Made by a program: the position numbers and the translations under genes. A stretch of 64,000 bases of DNA from Eucommia ulmoides (taxonomy: Eukaryota > Streptophyta > Magnoliopsida > Garryales > Eucommiaceae). The stretch spans positions 43,249,526 to 43,313,525 of the forward strand of contig CM028335.1 in the NCBI GenBank assembly GCA_016647705.1, read 5' to 3'. This document shows, piece by piece, positions 11,626 to 23,787 of the stretch; positions within the stretch are counted from its first letter, which is position 1; every line of letters begins with the position of its first letter. Below the pieces are notes generated by a model. It was not told the origin of the DNA, did not search any database, and saw only the letters and a list, made by a program, of their open reading frames with translations.

Positions 11626-11640
11626 AATACCCCCAAACTT
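11626..11640 (-). promoter_or_regulatory. Polypurine tract of A3
   Basis: Read on the - strand: CAAGTTTGGGGGTATT abutting the LTR. The same purine run borders the 3' LTR in A5 (30623), A6 (40448) and A7 (51138). A second look-alike lies at about 12268-12283. Confidence 0.65.
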
Positions 11641-13060
11641 GGAATTTTGCTTGTCCCTGAGAAAAACACTCACACTAAAATAAAAAAACACAACTAAATT
11701 AAATAACATAAACAATCTAAACATAACGATATGCGAGTTTTGAATTCTTCTATCGACCAAATTATTTTCCCCTCAACAACCCCCAATCATATCGAGTTCA
11801 GGTGGTAAAACGCACCATATGATGTTCTAGAATTTCGACATTCAATAATGGTAAATACCATTCTAGATCCTTTCAACGTGTATGTGCGAGACTCAATGAT
11901 ATAACTATCCAACAATCGGATTGGATTATCCACCAACGAAACTCACGACTTAAAACGTAAAGGATTAGGATAGCCATATGCTTGATTGGGTTCCACACTC
12001 CAATAATGTAGGCTTAAAAGTTCATAATGATCAGAAGGACTTGGTTCAGTTTTGGGAAAACGGCCAAGGGTATATCGGGAATATAAAATAGGTTTATGTT
12101 GTTAACTTAACATTACCCAATGATCAACGCTTGGCACACTTACACTCAAACCCCCATAGATAAATTGGAAATAATTCGGAAAAATCATTAAAGACCGACA
12201 TACTCACTTGTCAAAAGAAACATAAATTGAACAATATTTACATAAGTTTCTTTTTTTTCAAACTTACCATACCCCCAAACTTATTCAATTTTTAGAATTT
12301 CACGGGTATGGTTAAAATGAAAGAAAAGCGACAAGTGAGTACTCAAATACCAAACCAATCAGAAGTTCGCCCTAAACCCAACCATTCACTTCAAGTAGCA
12401 TATAGGAATGCTAACTTGATTCACTCAAATTGTGCCTTTAATTCAGCGATATAGGTTTGGAAAAATTTCAATTGGCCAGGATATTTGTTTATGTGTTCAA
12501 AATTGAAATTGCATTTAGGCTTTAACAGGGTAACAAGGGATAAACATATAACATAGTAAGCTTAAAAGGCTCAAGTGACAAAATGAATGCCTAAATCACA
12601 TCTCCTGAACTACCTCGCCTAGGATTTCGCCTTAAGTTTCCCCTCAATCAGGTTCTAGAATCCTTAAATTGTTATGCATTTGGCTAATAGATAATCAGCC
12701 TCAAATCAATTGAATATAAATATATTAAGTCTATATGCTCGTGCAAATTAGGATCAACAATAACTTTCACCAAAACACATTGTCAAGAACACAAAACACA
12801 CATGCATGGGTATTACCCTTGACCTCAAAAAATAACTAGGGGATAATATCATCATCAGGTAATGGCCCAGATGAACGCAAAACTCAACATGCAACAACAA
12901 CAACACAAAAACATTCTACACTAAACAAACATACAATACAGTAAAACAGTAAAACATACTAACATCCTACACATCACCGCTAAACTTAAAACAGTCAGTG
13001 TCCTCAATGACCCATCAGCGATCCCATTGAAAGCATAAAGCATGATATTGAAGACGAGGG
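11641..13060 (-). other. Non-coding 3' internal region of A3
   Basis: About 1.4 kb without a credible frame, yet closely matched in A6 (40460-41940) and A7 (51150-52640), and more loosely in A5. Blocks such as GTTCTAGAATTTC, CTTGATTCACTCAAATTGTGC and CAAAGAC/CATGATATTGAAGAC recur. Conservation without coding suggests cis-acting function or simple shared descent. Confidence 0.6.
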
Positions 13061-13236
13061 ATTAGAACACGTACCTGGGAGGCGAGAGAATCTCGCCTCT
13101 GAATGAAGTCGACTGTGATAAATTTAACTTATTTTTGCGTTGGGTTGCCTCCCAAGAAGCACGTGGTTTATTGTCCTCATCCCAACACGGAGAATAACTC
13201 ATCAAAGAGAGGTTTTTGCCTGTAGTACGTGTCATA

Positions 13237-14181
13237 CTACACAATGTATGGGTCTTGATTTTGAACGCCCTCAAGACTGGAGAGATATGACAATGAATGG
13301 CTCGATCTTTCAACTCGGCTCAGCTCTGAATTTTGTGCTTGGGGAGCTTGAACGTACTGAGCTGGAAATGGGGTAGGGTAGGTGAGCCACATCGGATCCT
13401 CATAGATACGATCATCTTGGATCGAGCGCGGCATCACCAACTGGAATTCAAACGGTGAAAACTCACAACAATTAATATGTGAATCTCCATTGCTAATCCA
13501 CACTTGGGTTTTCTCTTCATTAAAATCTTCATTAATGAATTCTCTTAAGCTCCTCCCATTCGTATTCAATTTCTCACGGTGGCTTTCACATTCGGATGTG
13601 ACATGCCCATTTCTCAATGCCACCGCTTCTGATTTGGCATCAACAAAGTAGATAAGCTGACTGATTTGCATCTGCAAAGACGTTACGGTCGCATCAATAT
13701 CGGCGTAGACCGCCTCAATATAATCAAGATGATCCTCGTGCTCGTTAAGTCAGTCTTGCATCTCTCTCAAAAATGTCTTGAGTCTTTCCATAACAATGGC
13801 GAACACGTCTTCCATGGCAGAAGAAGACTCCACATCTTGAACCGGAGTGTCAATCCATAGCACAATAGTGTTGGAACAATCCCCCAAACTTTGGTGACTT
13901 GGTGAATGATTCCAACTTTGATAATCAAAGGCCACCATTTCCTCCAACGACCAAAGGGCATCGTCCACGGTTAGGTCGTAGAAGGAGAAGGTACTATTTC
14001 CTCCTTCCACCCATGTTCTGGTTACGGCTGATAACCCATTGAGAAAATTCAAGAGTTGACATTCCCTCGGGAAATCATGGTTTGAAAACTAGAATAGGAG
14101 CTCGTTGTAAGGATTCCAAGCGTAATAAAATGGCTCGGAATCCCAATGAAAGAAATGAATCAATACTTGTCGATCTAACAT
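13237..14181 (-). pseudogene. Gag-like protein of family A, A3 copy (two in-frame stops)
   Basis: One frame of 315 codons from the ATG at 14181 (MLDRQVLIHFFHWDSEPFYY) to the stop before 13237. It is broken by two in-frame stops, near 14090 and at 13747-13749, and by no frameshift. Residues about 15-95 resemble the retrotransposon Gag core: an aromatic WDSEPFYYAW region, F.NH.FPRECQLLNFLNGL, an RTWVEGGN stretch and LTVDDALWSLEEMVAFDYQSW. This follows the pattern of Athila/Tat Gag (CPHHG.P...FYNGL...T.EEAYE.LE.MA..NY). A heptad-like segment (HLDYIEAVYADI...LQMQISQLI) follows, then an acidic C-terminal part with DPMWLTYP and DPYIV. No CCHC zinc knuckle is seen. Presumed role: particle formation and RNA packaging, perhaps with proteins of an autonomous relative. 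Confidence 0.75.
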
Positions 14182-14192
14182 CTCCAAGTACC

Positions 14193-14275
14193 CTGCATAA
14201 GAAATAAAAACAAAACTACAAGCAAAAAATTATACACAAAAGAAATGCCTAAATTAAAATCAGGTCATTACTCAC
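14193..14275 (-). other. Likely intron in the A3 leader
   Basis: On the - strand GTGAGTAATG (from 14275) fits a donor and TTATGCAG (ending 14193) fits an acceptor after a T-rich tract. It is 83 nt long and ends 11 nt before the Gag ATG. A7 keeps the same signals (53675-53760). The donor is mutated in A6 and both ends are weak in A5. Confidence 0.5.
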
Positions 14276-14301
14276 AATATCAACAATAATCTAAAAACCA
14301 A

Positions 14302-14319
14302 TCCCCAGCAACGGCGCCA
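14302..14319 (-). promoter_or_regulatory. Primer binding site of A3, tRNA-Asp type
   Basis: On the - strand TGGCGCCGTTGCTGGGGA, complementary to the 3' end of plant tRNA-Asp (CCCCGGCAACGGCGCCA) with one mismatch. It lies six bases from the LTR. Athila-type elements use the same primer. This sets the - strand polarity. Confidence 0.88.
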
Positions 14320-14325
14320 AAAACT

Positions 14326-15712
14326 TGGTGGCGGAATACTATGTCACCACTTTCACCACAATTGTACGGGTCAAGTTTTAGTAGAGTGGGAAGAGTAAGG
14401 GTTATCGTTTCCACAGGGATTGGTTGAGAATATTGTCGAGTACCGTAATTATCATAACCTAATTTTATCTAGGCGATAGAAAATGAAGTTTATAATTAAT
14501 AATATACTTATACTAAATACTAATTTATCTAATTATACTATATTACTAATATGATATGTTTAAGGGAATGGATTATCTAGGGATTAACTTCATTTACAAA
14601 TACACGTTTGATCTTGTTTTACTTACGTTAACGGTGTTCGACTTATCTGACAATCTCTGTATCAAAAACTCATTCACTCCCTCTCCCAAGTGACAAGTGA
14701 ATGAATATGTGACTTCACGTTAATGCCAAAGTCCCCCTCTAGCATTTTTTAGAATATACAGTCACATGAGTCTAGCCCCAACATCATTGATTGCACACTC
14801 TCTAACTCCCTCCCAAGTTATTAGATCGTCGCATTGTATTTAAACCCTAGTCTAAATCCAGGATTACCTCTCCCGACTGTCAAATCTCGTATTCTCAATA
14901 TATCATAACAAGCATAATAAACAAGGAGAAATGGAAAACACAATCAAATAACAAAGAACAACCATTAACGAAACACTGATTTCAAAACCACATATTCATA
15001 AATTATAGTAATCCCTAGATAATATCCGTTTAGCTAACCGCCACAACCATATATATAATGATAAAGTAGCTAAACATGCTCAAACCATAATTCGGAGTTA
15101 AGAAATAAAGAAAGAAATGAGATAAACTAGCCGTACTCCAAAGATTTGGTGCTAAAATCGTTCCGAGATCGCTTCTCCTTCTTCATAACGTGTTCTTCTT
15201 GTTCGGATTTGGTGGAGCATTCCCCAAAAACCTCTCAACCCTATTCTAACCCTAGGATCTCTCTTATGGCCGAATTAGTGGAGAAGAGGAAGATATAGGG
15301 CTAAAAAAAATTTAAATAAATATCTAAATTGTGTGCAGAATGACAACCGTGGCGATAGTTAAGTCGGTTTGGTCATGGCCTCAACGGTGGACTCAGCAGT
15401 AGGAGCAGAGACCTCTCTGTTATTTCACCACCTCGGTGGTGGGCTTTCAGCAAGAAAAGGCCTTCTCTGCATATTGACCGCAGCGGCAATGGTCTGGATG
15501 CCACAACGGTGGGATATATTTCAGTATTTTGCCTTTATGCTTGTTTTCCCACCGTTCTTGATTCGATTTGATCATTTATGATCCATTTTCATCCCTTTTT
15601 ACCCCATGAACCTAATTTATACAAAAATAAATAAAAACGTATTAAAATACTATAATAACACTCGAAACTAACAAGTTTGGTTTGGAAATAGATAGGTAAA
15701 TTACACATATCA
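14326..15712 (-). repeat. 5' LTR of A3
   Basis: 1387 bp, + strand start TGGTGGCGGAATAC, end CACATATCA. Closely collinear with 10252-11625, with scattered C/T and G/A differences. One copy of the 190-bp sub-repeat (about 14640-14830). Confidence 0.9.
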
Positions 15713-17339
15713 ATAATGTACTTAATACCTACTCTAATCAAATCACAATTATAATTTGCCTTTAAAATGCACAATAAGTAAAACGTAATAGCTTGTGCCA
15801 AACAAAGTTATCTAAGCTTCGCCCACTAAGAAAACACAAAGTAATCTACTTCGATCATGCAAAATCACGCCGATCTTACCAAAATATAGGAAAGTGTCAT
15901 CACCAAGTCAAATCAGGACTGTGTGATCTAAATAATAACCATACCTTAGGTTATGTTTTCCCTAGGGTTTTTGTGTCATATCCTAAGCATATATTTTTTT
16001 TCTCATAAATCCTATACAGTAAGAATTATGCACCTTTAGGAAGACATTTTGTTTAGTTTGAAAGCGCCTTATGTTGGTCAAAATCTGTTCTGATAGGAGG
16101 CCACCTAAGGTTTACCAGTCAGTCTGTCAAAATAAAGTCGCCCTCAATAAGATATCATGAGATCAAAGGTGTCTTAGAACCTTATTCCATCCCTAGGAAT
16201 GATAATCCATCTTTTGAGGAAGAAAAATGATAAGTTCCGCCATTAGGTCCTATGGAAAATGATCCAAGTTTTGAGAAAAAAAAAAAAGGATGATTCCTTC
16301 ATTAGGTCCTAAGAGCATTGATATATTTTTCATGGAAGAAAATAGATGAATCTACCATCATGTTCTAGGATCAATTATCCCTACTTTGAAAAAAACTAGT
16401 AAAGAATAATTATGCCATTAAGTTCTAGGGGCCATGATCCATGTCTTGAGAAAAAAATGACAACTTTGTCTTAGAGTCCTAGGAAGAATGATTTGTATCT
16501 TGATGATAAATGGTTAATCATGCCATAGTCCTAAGATGACTATAACTTTTAAACTTGAGGATGAACCAAAAGTTGTAAGCTACTTTGGTTCTATGAAGCC
16601 ATGTCCAAATCGAGGTTTGTCTAGAACATGCCTTAAAGTTGTTTGCTAGAGCTACGTCTTCCTAGGTTAACATATTTACAGTACAAACATAATCATCCAT
16701 GTAGATACACTCACACACAGTCAAGAATATAACCATGCATAAAGATAGGGTAATCTGCATCCTTAAAAAATATTCATTAGTAAAGGTCTAGATTGTTAAT
16801 TACTTAATAAATCTAGAAAAATCTGCTTTAGGTGACTTTTACTAAAAGCCATCTGAAATCTACTCTCAAGATCATAAAATGGACCCGATCTCTCCCTTTG
16901 TTTGAAGTACTCAGGACGACTCCAAAATTTTGAGGATGCAAGAAGATATTACTTCCGACATAAATGCTAAGCCAGATAAACCCAGCCTCGCTCTTCCAAG
17001 GAGAGAAGAAGGAGGATTAACTGCCATCACCTAGAAATACCCTTAGCATGATAAAATGTTGGGATAAATTATGAATCGAGAGGTTCCCTCATGGAAAATG
17101 GATTGCAACTGAAAATTAAAATGGCCTTACTAAACTAGAAGACTTCATTTGTGCTACCACCGCAAGTCAAGACCTGCCTTGCTGGGAGAAGAACCTTGAA
17201 CCTATGGAAAACTCAATCCAATGAGATATTTCTAAGATATGGAAGCAGATGGACTACATGATCCGATCTATTAGTAAGATCGAACAAGTCATCTGGACCC
17301 TTATCTAGCCAGAGCACCAACATTTCATCTCTATTTCTG
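15713..17339 (+). other. Element B internal region between leader and Gag remnant
   Basis: Sequence continuous with 9202-10251 once A3 is removed. There is no reliable frame; many stops. It contains a decayed tandem repeat (16190-16545). In Tat/Ogre elements this interval would hold the leader, an extra ORF and the first part of gag; any such frames are unreadable here. Confidence 0.5.
16190..16545. repeat. Decayed 50-65 bp tandem repeat in B
   Basis: About six imperfect copies of a unit holding ATGATCCAT.TTTTGAG, a run of A and ATGCCATTAGGTCCTA(A/G). Spacing varies between copies. Confidence 0.65.
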
Positions 17340-17700
17340 TATCCCAATGATTCTCCTCAAAACTGCAGTCAACTACAAACCCCAATGCTTGCCTCATCAA
17401 GTCTTTAAGCCTACCCAAACACCTAAAGAAAGAAGACGATTCACCTCATTCCCTGTTCCACTCTCTCAAATCTACCGCTATTGCTTCAAAAATAAATTGT
17501 TAGCACCAATTTTCCCTAACCAAAGAAACCCTCATGATCTGAGGTTTAACCCTCGCACTTTTTGTCGATACCACTCTGAAGAGACTGGTCACCACACTAA
17601 CTAGTTCCAGGACCTCAAGAACCGTGTCGAGGATCATATCCAAATAGGGATCATAAATATCTCAGGAGAAACTCTGACCATCAAAGAATAGGGGGATAAA
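17340..17700 (+). pseudogene. Gag C-terminal remnant of element B (Tat/Ogre type)
   Basis: An open stretch 17347-17604 reads RRFTSFPVPLSQIYRYCF, then LLAPIFPNQ, FNPRTFCRYHSEETGHHTN, a stop, and FQDLKNRVEDHIQIGIINI. The order PLS...L...P, CxYH...GH.T..C..LK..V.DLI..G is the hallmark end of Tat/Ogre Gag; the last cysteine of the knuckle is replaced by the stop. Gag normally continues upstream, but that part is too decayed to call. An A/G-rich GAATAGGGGGATAAATG follows. No RT, RNase H or integrase follows, so B may be a large deletion derivative. Confidence 0.72.
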
Positions 17701-19177
17701 TGTCTATATCTTCATTTCCTTTAGTTTCTTAAGTACTTTTTAATAAACTAGGAATTATCTTATATGCTGATGTACTAGATCTACAAATTACTAAATGCAA
17801 GTTTATTTTATCTAAGTTTGACTCGGGTCTTTATAATCTAACTTTTATAATTCAAATTTCTTGTCGCAATTTACACACCATGAATAATTAAAAATAGTGA
17901 TAATCTAATTTCAATACTAAATTAGACCATTATTTAAAGGAAAATGTTAAAAGAAATGTATTGGTTCAACCAAACATTGGTGCGATATTGACAAAAAATC
18001 TGAGAACGTTAGAAAGAAAACTTAGGAACCCTGTTGGGAATCATTACACATGTTCCAACCTGGGAGTATCCAAGTAACCTTGAATAAGTATAGATGACCT
18101 CCTCAATCAAAATAAAGGAAGAAATATCCAAAAGAGTTGTGATGTGAATAATAATAATAATAGAAGAAGTCTTAGAGCCCAAACCCGCCAGAGAAAAATT
18201 CTTGAAAGATCGGGTAGTTAAACAAAGAATGATGGACTAATATAAACTAAGATTTTATCTAGATATAACTAATTCAAAAATACATGGAAACCTACCTGAA
18301 ATAAAAGTATAAGGTACCTTGTAGAATTGAAGACAACCAAGAATGGAAGAAGACAATGAGACTTTATCCAAGTAATACCTAATAACAGGGAAAATAGTCG
18401 GGATAAAAGAAAAAACCAACGAAGACATTAAGACTGACCTTTTTACCCTAATTCTCTAAAAATGTAAAATCCTAAAAGTATGTGTTAAGAGAAGGAAAAA
18501 TAATAAACAAAGACTGGTCTCAGAAAGTTTATAAACACTGAGTGGTTACACGAAAGCAGTCAAGTGAATCACGCTCTTTATATAATCCGAGTATTAAGTT
18601 GTAGAGGTGTCTCAACACCTAGTAACTTGGGCTAACGGAACTGTGATCACTACCCAAAACTCACTACATAGATTATATAGAACGTATGATACCCTACTTG
18701 CTGGAGTTAAGGAAATAAAATAGAATTCTCTTAACACTACCAAGATAGAATAACATTTGTTAGTTGTCATTAACTAACACTTGTTTATCCATCACTTCTA
18801 TTCTCCCTCCTCTGAGTTATCTTGGGAAAGCCCATTCCGTTTTCCCCCAGTTCAAGACAGAAAAAGTGAAGCAGAGCCATTGAAGAAACCTAGGGTAGCA
18901 TACAGGGCCTAGGTAATCTCGATAACAATGTTAAAAAAAATATCTAGATCAAAACTTGGAGGAATTGAAATAGACAACCTCTTTAACTAATAACTACGAA
19001 TATTTGGTCTAAATTACTATTGAACTTATGTTTATCACAATTTAGATTAATCAAATACAAAAATCGCGACAATTATTAAGATGATTGAATGTTTGAATAA
19101 GATTATCTGAGTATACTCTAGTCAAAATAATCTTGTATAAAACATGAAAAGGGAAATATACATGGCATGTGTAGGTA
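17701..19177 (+). other. Unassigned internal sequence of B before C2
   Basis: AT-rich, without a supported frame, known repeat or RNA. The last five bases (AGGTA) form the target site of C2. Confidence 0.5.
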
Positions 19178-21495
19178 TGTTGGCCCAGTGAGCTATCCAA
19201 GAGGGGGGTGAATTGAGTAGTAATAAAAATATCAGAACATAATACTTTAAAAATCAAGCAATTAATTTTATTCTAAAATTAATTATTATCTTTTATAGCA
19301 GCGGATTATGTATTATCAACTAGGTGCACACCCAAACAACAAAATATAAATAATGTAAATAATGCAGCACACAGAAATTTATACAGGTCCACTAAGCTAC
19401 TCTTAGCTAATCCAATCCCCCCGAGCTCAGCAAAGAGTCGCACCCACTAAACTCAAGATTCCTTTAAAGGTAGGAACCAAACTCTCACAACTATTCTTTT
19501 CACAGGCTTAGAATCAATCTTTATAATTCCTTTTCACAGGCTAAGGAATAACCTATATCTTTTTACTAGGCAAAAGATTAACCTAATTCTATTATAAGGA
19601 GAATCACGACCTAATTCTTTTTATACCTTAGGCTTAAGAATTAAACCTCACACAAATACGCTCCAAATATCCTTTTACCCAATAAGGATTGAACCTTTAC
19701 AATTTCTTCACAAATTCAATCAAGGAAGAATTAACACCTAATATTTTTATACTCTAGGCAAAGATCAAAACCTCAATCTCTTTACCGGAAGAGATTAAAA
19801 CCAACTACATTGATTAGGCACTCGCAATAGTATCTAATCCGACACTCAACTCACCAATTACAAACAATTGATAAGTGATTTTCCTATTCAAAGCTCCTAC
19901 CACCCCAGATAAATTCAAACTCAATTAATGTCCTAATACTAGTAATAGAAAAGTGAGAATTTCAAATTTTGATAAATAAAGATGGATAGCAAGCAATTAA
20001 GCACGTAATCAGATTTTCTCAAGAAATTGTTTCAAAAATAATTTTCAATTAAAAATTTGGAAAACAATTTCAGAGATCAAATTCCAAATAATAAATAATA
20101 TAATCAAGAAAAAATTAATAGTAAGTAATTTGGAAAGATCTCACCAGGATTCCACCGAAAAAATAATGATTAGAATAGCAATGAAATTTCAGATCGGTAG
20201 TAGCAATAATCCACAACAAATATTTCTCAAGAATAACTCTCAGGATAGATCTCACAATTTACTCAGTATGATTACTCTTAGAAGGCACTAGAGCTAACTA
20301 ACTCAGAATAATTTAGATTCTCTTGATTTTTGATTATTTTACACGTGAAATCCGCAGATCTATTTAAAGTCATTGAAACAAGCCCTATAACGGCTATTTC
20401 CCATAAATCATGACATTTAATTACATCAATAGACCCTCTATATCATAATGATTCATTCCTAATATAATTCACTTAAAATATCTCTTAAAATATTCAATTA
20501 AGTCCCTCAAACTTTTACTCAAACTCAATTAGATAAGATGAAAAGAATTACATGTACCAATTTGAGAAATATCAAAACTACTTGAACCATATCTATAGAA
20601 ATAATTACATATTAATTAAATAAATCAAAACATATCAAATCCCTAAGATATCTCATATATCTTAACCATAAAACGGCTAGTAACGGCTATTTTTTGAATA
20701 AAATCCGAAATTCTATAAATCCTAAAACAGCTCCATCTGTCGATTGGCCAAGACCCATCAGTCGACCGCCTAATTCAGGATGTAGCCAAGCTAAAAACTC
20801 TTCGCCCATCGGTCGACTGCCCATCTATCACTTGTTGACTGGACGATTCAGAGAGTTTAATAAGTCGACCTATCTGTTGACTTATAAATTCAGAGAGTTC
20901 ATTATCTGATCACAAGTTGACTTACCTGTCAACCTAGAGATTCAAAGACTTCTTGTTTTAAGCTCAGGTAGACCTATCTGTCAACCGAGAGATTCAGCAA
21001 CTTCATTCATTAATCACTAATTGACTTACCTGTCGACTGAGAGATGCTAGAATCCTCTCTTGAATTCATTTTAAATCCAATTTCATCGACGTTTTCGCTC
21101 CTTTAACTGATTTATTTTCTCGGTTAGCTCTACTAAATCTTAAATTCAATTTTAGTCAATTATCTTTATTTCTTTTTCAATTACACATAAGAGAAAATAA
21201 TTTAACTAATTAGGATCCTATAAAAACACATAATTTTGAAAAACATTTTGTATCGTGTGTGATCCTAATCGGGATACATTAAGAGTTAGAATTTAACCTA
21301 AGTTGTTTTCCCTACGTTCTCCAATTTCTTCAAACTCTTAATCTTCCATCATCTTTATCATCATCTTTAGCATTGCCACAATATCTTCTTGATCATTTTC
21401 ATCACTGGAACTAATAAACTGAAATACTCAATAAAATCGTTAGTTCCACCAAACACATCAACATTTAATTATCCATAAAAATCTTAGGTTCAACA
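19178..21495 (+). mobile_element. Family C unit C2, likely solo LTR
   Basis: Starts TGTTGGCCCAGTG, ends GGTTCAACA; flanks AGGTA (19173-19177) and GGGTA (21496-21500), four of five bases equal. Collinear with C1 throughout, including the GCAGCGGAT...CAACTAGGTGCACACCC block, TATA-like TCTATTTAAAG near 20360 and the GTCGAC array at about 20735-21060. No coding capacity. Confidence 0.75.
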
Positions 21496-21500
21496 GGGTA

Positions 21501-22640
21501 TAATACTTAAAACATTAGAAATGAACTTAGGAAAAAAGAGGAAAAGGAAAAAAGAATCTTTGTTCAGTAAGCCATTCACTTGAAACCCCCTCCCAAAAAT
21601 CATTTAAAGCCCGAGCCAAATCAGCATTGATCTCTATTCCAAGCCAAATATTCCTATTCTGGAATATTTCGAGCTCAACCAAGTGAGACATGAAATAACC
21701 TTTCACTATTCCTAACAAAGCCTTTACATCTTACAACCAAAACTTAGAGAGTGTTCGAAAAAGAGATCTCGATCAGAATTCCAGTTGCAACACAAGAAGA
21801 AACAAAAGAGTAGGAAGCCTCTCAGAAGCACCAATCAGCTTTCTGTATTAGAACGACATGGAAATAACCAGGGGATACGGCTAATAGAAAAAATTACCTA
21901 GCACAAACACTTTAGGAAACATTCTAGGAGAAAACTAGTAGCTCTAGATAGATGATGCATTCTCTAGGAAAATATTCTAGAATTGGGCATCATAAAATCA
22001 TACAATACATAAAGTCAGTATCGAGATACACAAACACCTCGCATCCTAATTCACTTAGGCCTACATAACTTGTATACGCATGAGAAAACTTAGGCATCAT
22101 ACTCCAAACAAAAATCAATGGCATCTTGGATATCATGTTGCATCAAAAGGTCTTTATTATTATAATACTTTCACCTATACACCTTAACTAGGAGATTTAG
22201 TAGGCTAGCAGGCAATCATCAGGCATGTAATCTGGTCACATTACCTCATTAGTCATCGTATCGTTGTCTATCTCCAATAATGGGTTTAACCAACTTAGAA
22301 TTTAGATAAGGAATCAACCTCACATAAGGTACGTCTTGATAATAGACCTCACTCATTACTAATAAGTGTCAGTATGTAGTAGAGTGTCATTAGAAAGTTA
22401 GCCTTACTAGGATCTAACACAATCTTCCTAGAATTGAGCAAGTCCTAGAGTCGTACCAAGCCTCCAGTAGACTAAAACGAAATAGTGTAATTCAAAAACA
22501 TAAATAAACTACCAATCAAAAATAATGACCAATTTGAAACTAGCTAATGCTTAGGCACAAAACTCTATTCATTAAACTAGGGCAAGATTACTGCCTAACA
22601 GTAGCTATCTTTATCAGCGATAGTTATGATTCTTAGAATC
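21501..22640 (+). other. Unassigned internal sequence of B after C2
   Basis: No supported gene. The short - strand frame at 21527-21718 has no recognisable domain and no counterpart elsewhere. Runs of CTAGGA/TAGGCA-like words hint at decayed repeats. Confidence 0.45.
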
Positions 22641-23599
22641 GTCTAGCTTAGAACTACATTCTACTTGACCCTTGTTAGGTCACCAAAGTACGTAAAAAAA
22701 AAACAAATTCCGTTCGGTCGAAATGAAAAGAGAGAGAGGTGTTGGTTTCACGATATTCTCTCAGCCCTATAACAAGACGCATATCTTGAATAATCCCTTA
22801 ACATTATGAAGGAGAGTCTTTTCGCTTTCTTTCCTATTCAAACAATTGGTGATACTTGAACCTAGAACTACAATTGACCTGATCCTTGGTAGATCACCAA
22901 GGTACATAGGAAACCCAAGTGGGTTTGGTCGAAATAAAAGGAAAGAGAGGTATCATCTTTATGACACTCTCTCAACCCTATATCAGGGCTTCTCTCTGGA
23001 ATAGTCCTTTGACTCTCCTGAGAAACGCTATATTCACTCTCTTTGTTTACCAAACAATAGAGGATGCCAAAGAAAAAACTACACTTGACCTAATCGTTAG
23101 TAACCTACCATAGTACGGAGGAAATCCATTGAGGTTTGGTCATCAAACTGTAGGAACCCCCCAGCCATAAGCTAGAGTGTGTTCTCACAATTTACATCAT
23201 CGTACATAGATTGGGACTAATAAAGTCCATTGTACGCTCTCCACCAAGCGGTAGGGGTTTAAGTTCACATTGTCACTCCCAAATAAAATGTACTAGGGGT
23301 AAAAATGACAAACCAATAGGGAAAAACAAGTTATTCAATTTTGGTTACTAAGGAAGATCTTAGGTTCATCTAAAGGCAATAATTTCAAAATCGGGTTGAA
23401 AATCTAGAATTTGACTAGTAATTCAGAATTCTTCAGGATTAGAAGGAATAAAGGTCGAAAATTTCAAGGAATCTGGCAAACTTGCATAGTAAATTACAAC
23501 TTCCAATTGTCTGTGTGCTAGGTTTTTCTGTGACTAACATCTCAGAATAGATAGATGAAAAATTAAACAGCATGAGAAAAAATAAAAGGTAGGAGAAAT

Positions 23600-23750
23600 A
23601 TTGTCCAATACTAAGTGGTCAGAGAAGTTACCTACTTCCCAAGCTTAAGTGGTTGGAAAATCAACCTTCTTACCTACCTCAAGTGGTCAGAGAAGAATAC
23701 CTACTGACCTAGTAGTCGAAGAATTTACATACCTCCCTAGTCGGAGATTC
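23600..23750 (+). repeat. AAGTGGTCAGAGAAG repeat
   Basis: Four or five short imperfect repeats of AAGTGGTCAGAGAAGTTACCTAC with slippage between copies. Confidence 0.6.
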
Positions 23751-23787
23751 TGCCATACCATACCACCAATTAAAATCAATCAAAAAA

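Larger units (their letters stand above)
10252..15712 (-). mobile_element. Family A element A3, complete, Gag-only
   Basis: A 5461-bp element on the - strand: 5' LTR 14326-15712, PBS 14302-14319, Gag-like frame 13237-14181, non-coding 3' part, polypurine tract at 11626-11640, 3' LTR 10252-11625. It is flanked by an exact 5-bp duplication, ATAAT (10247-10251 and 15713-15717). I find no protease, RT, RNase H or integrase motif in either strand, so it should be non-autonomous. It interrupts the leader of B. Confidence 0.92.

Noticed and set aside
14302..14325. CCCCAGCAACGGCGCCA looks like the 3' end of a tRNA gene (also at 34997, 42263, 53787).
   Set aside because: Only 17-18 bases match and each copy sits six bases from an LTR; these are primer binding sites, not tRNA genes.
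22868..23113. Paired open stretches on both strands.
   Set aside because: They lie in GAACTAC modules of the B repeat region and do not extend across copies.
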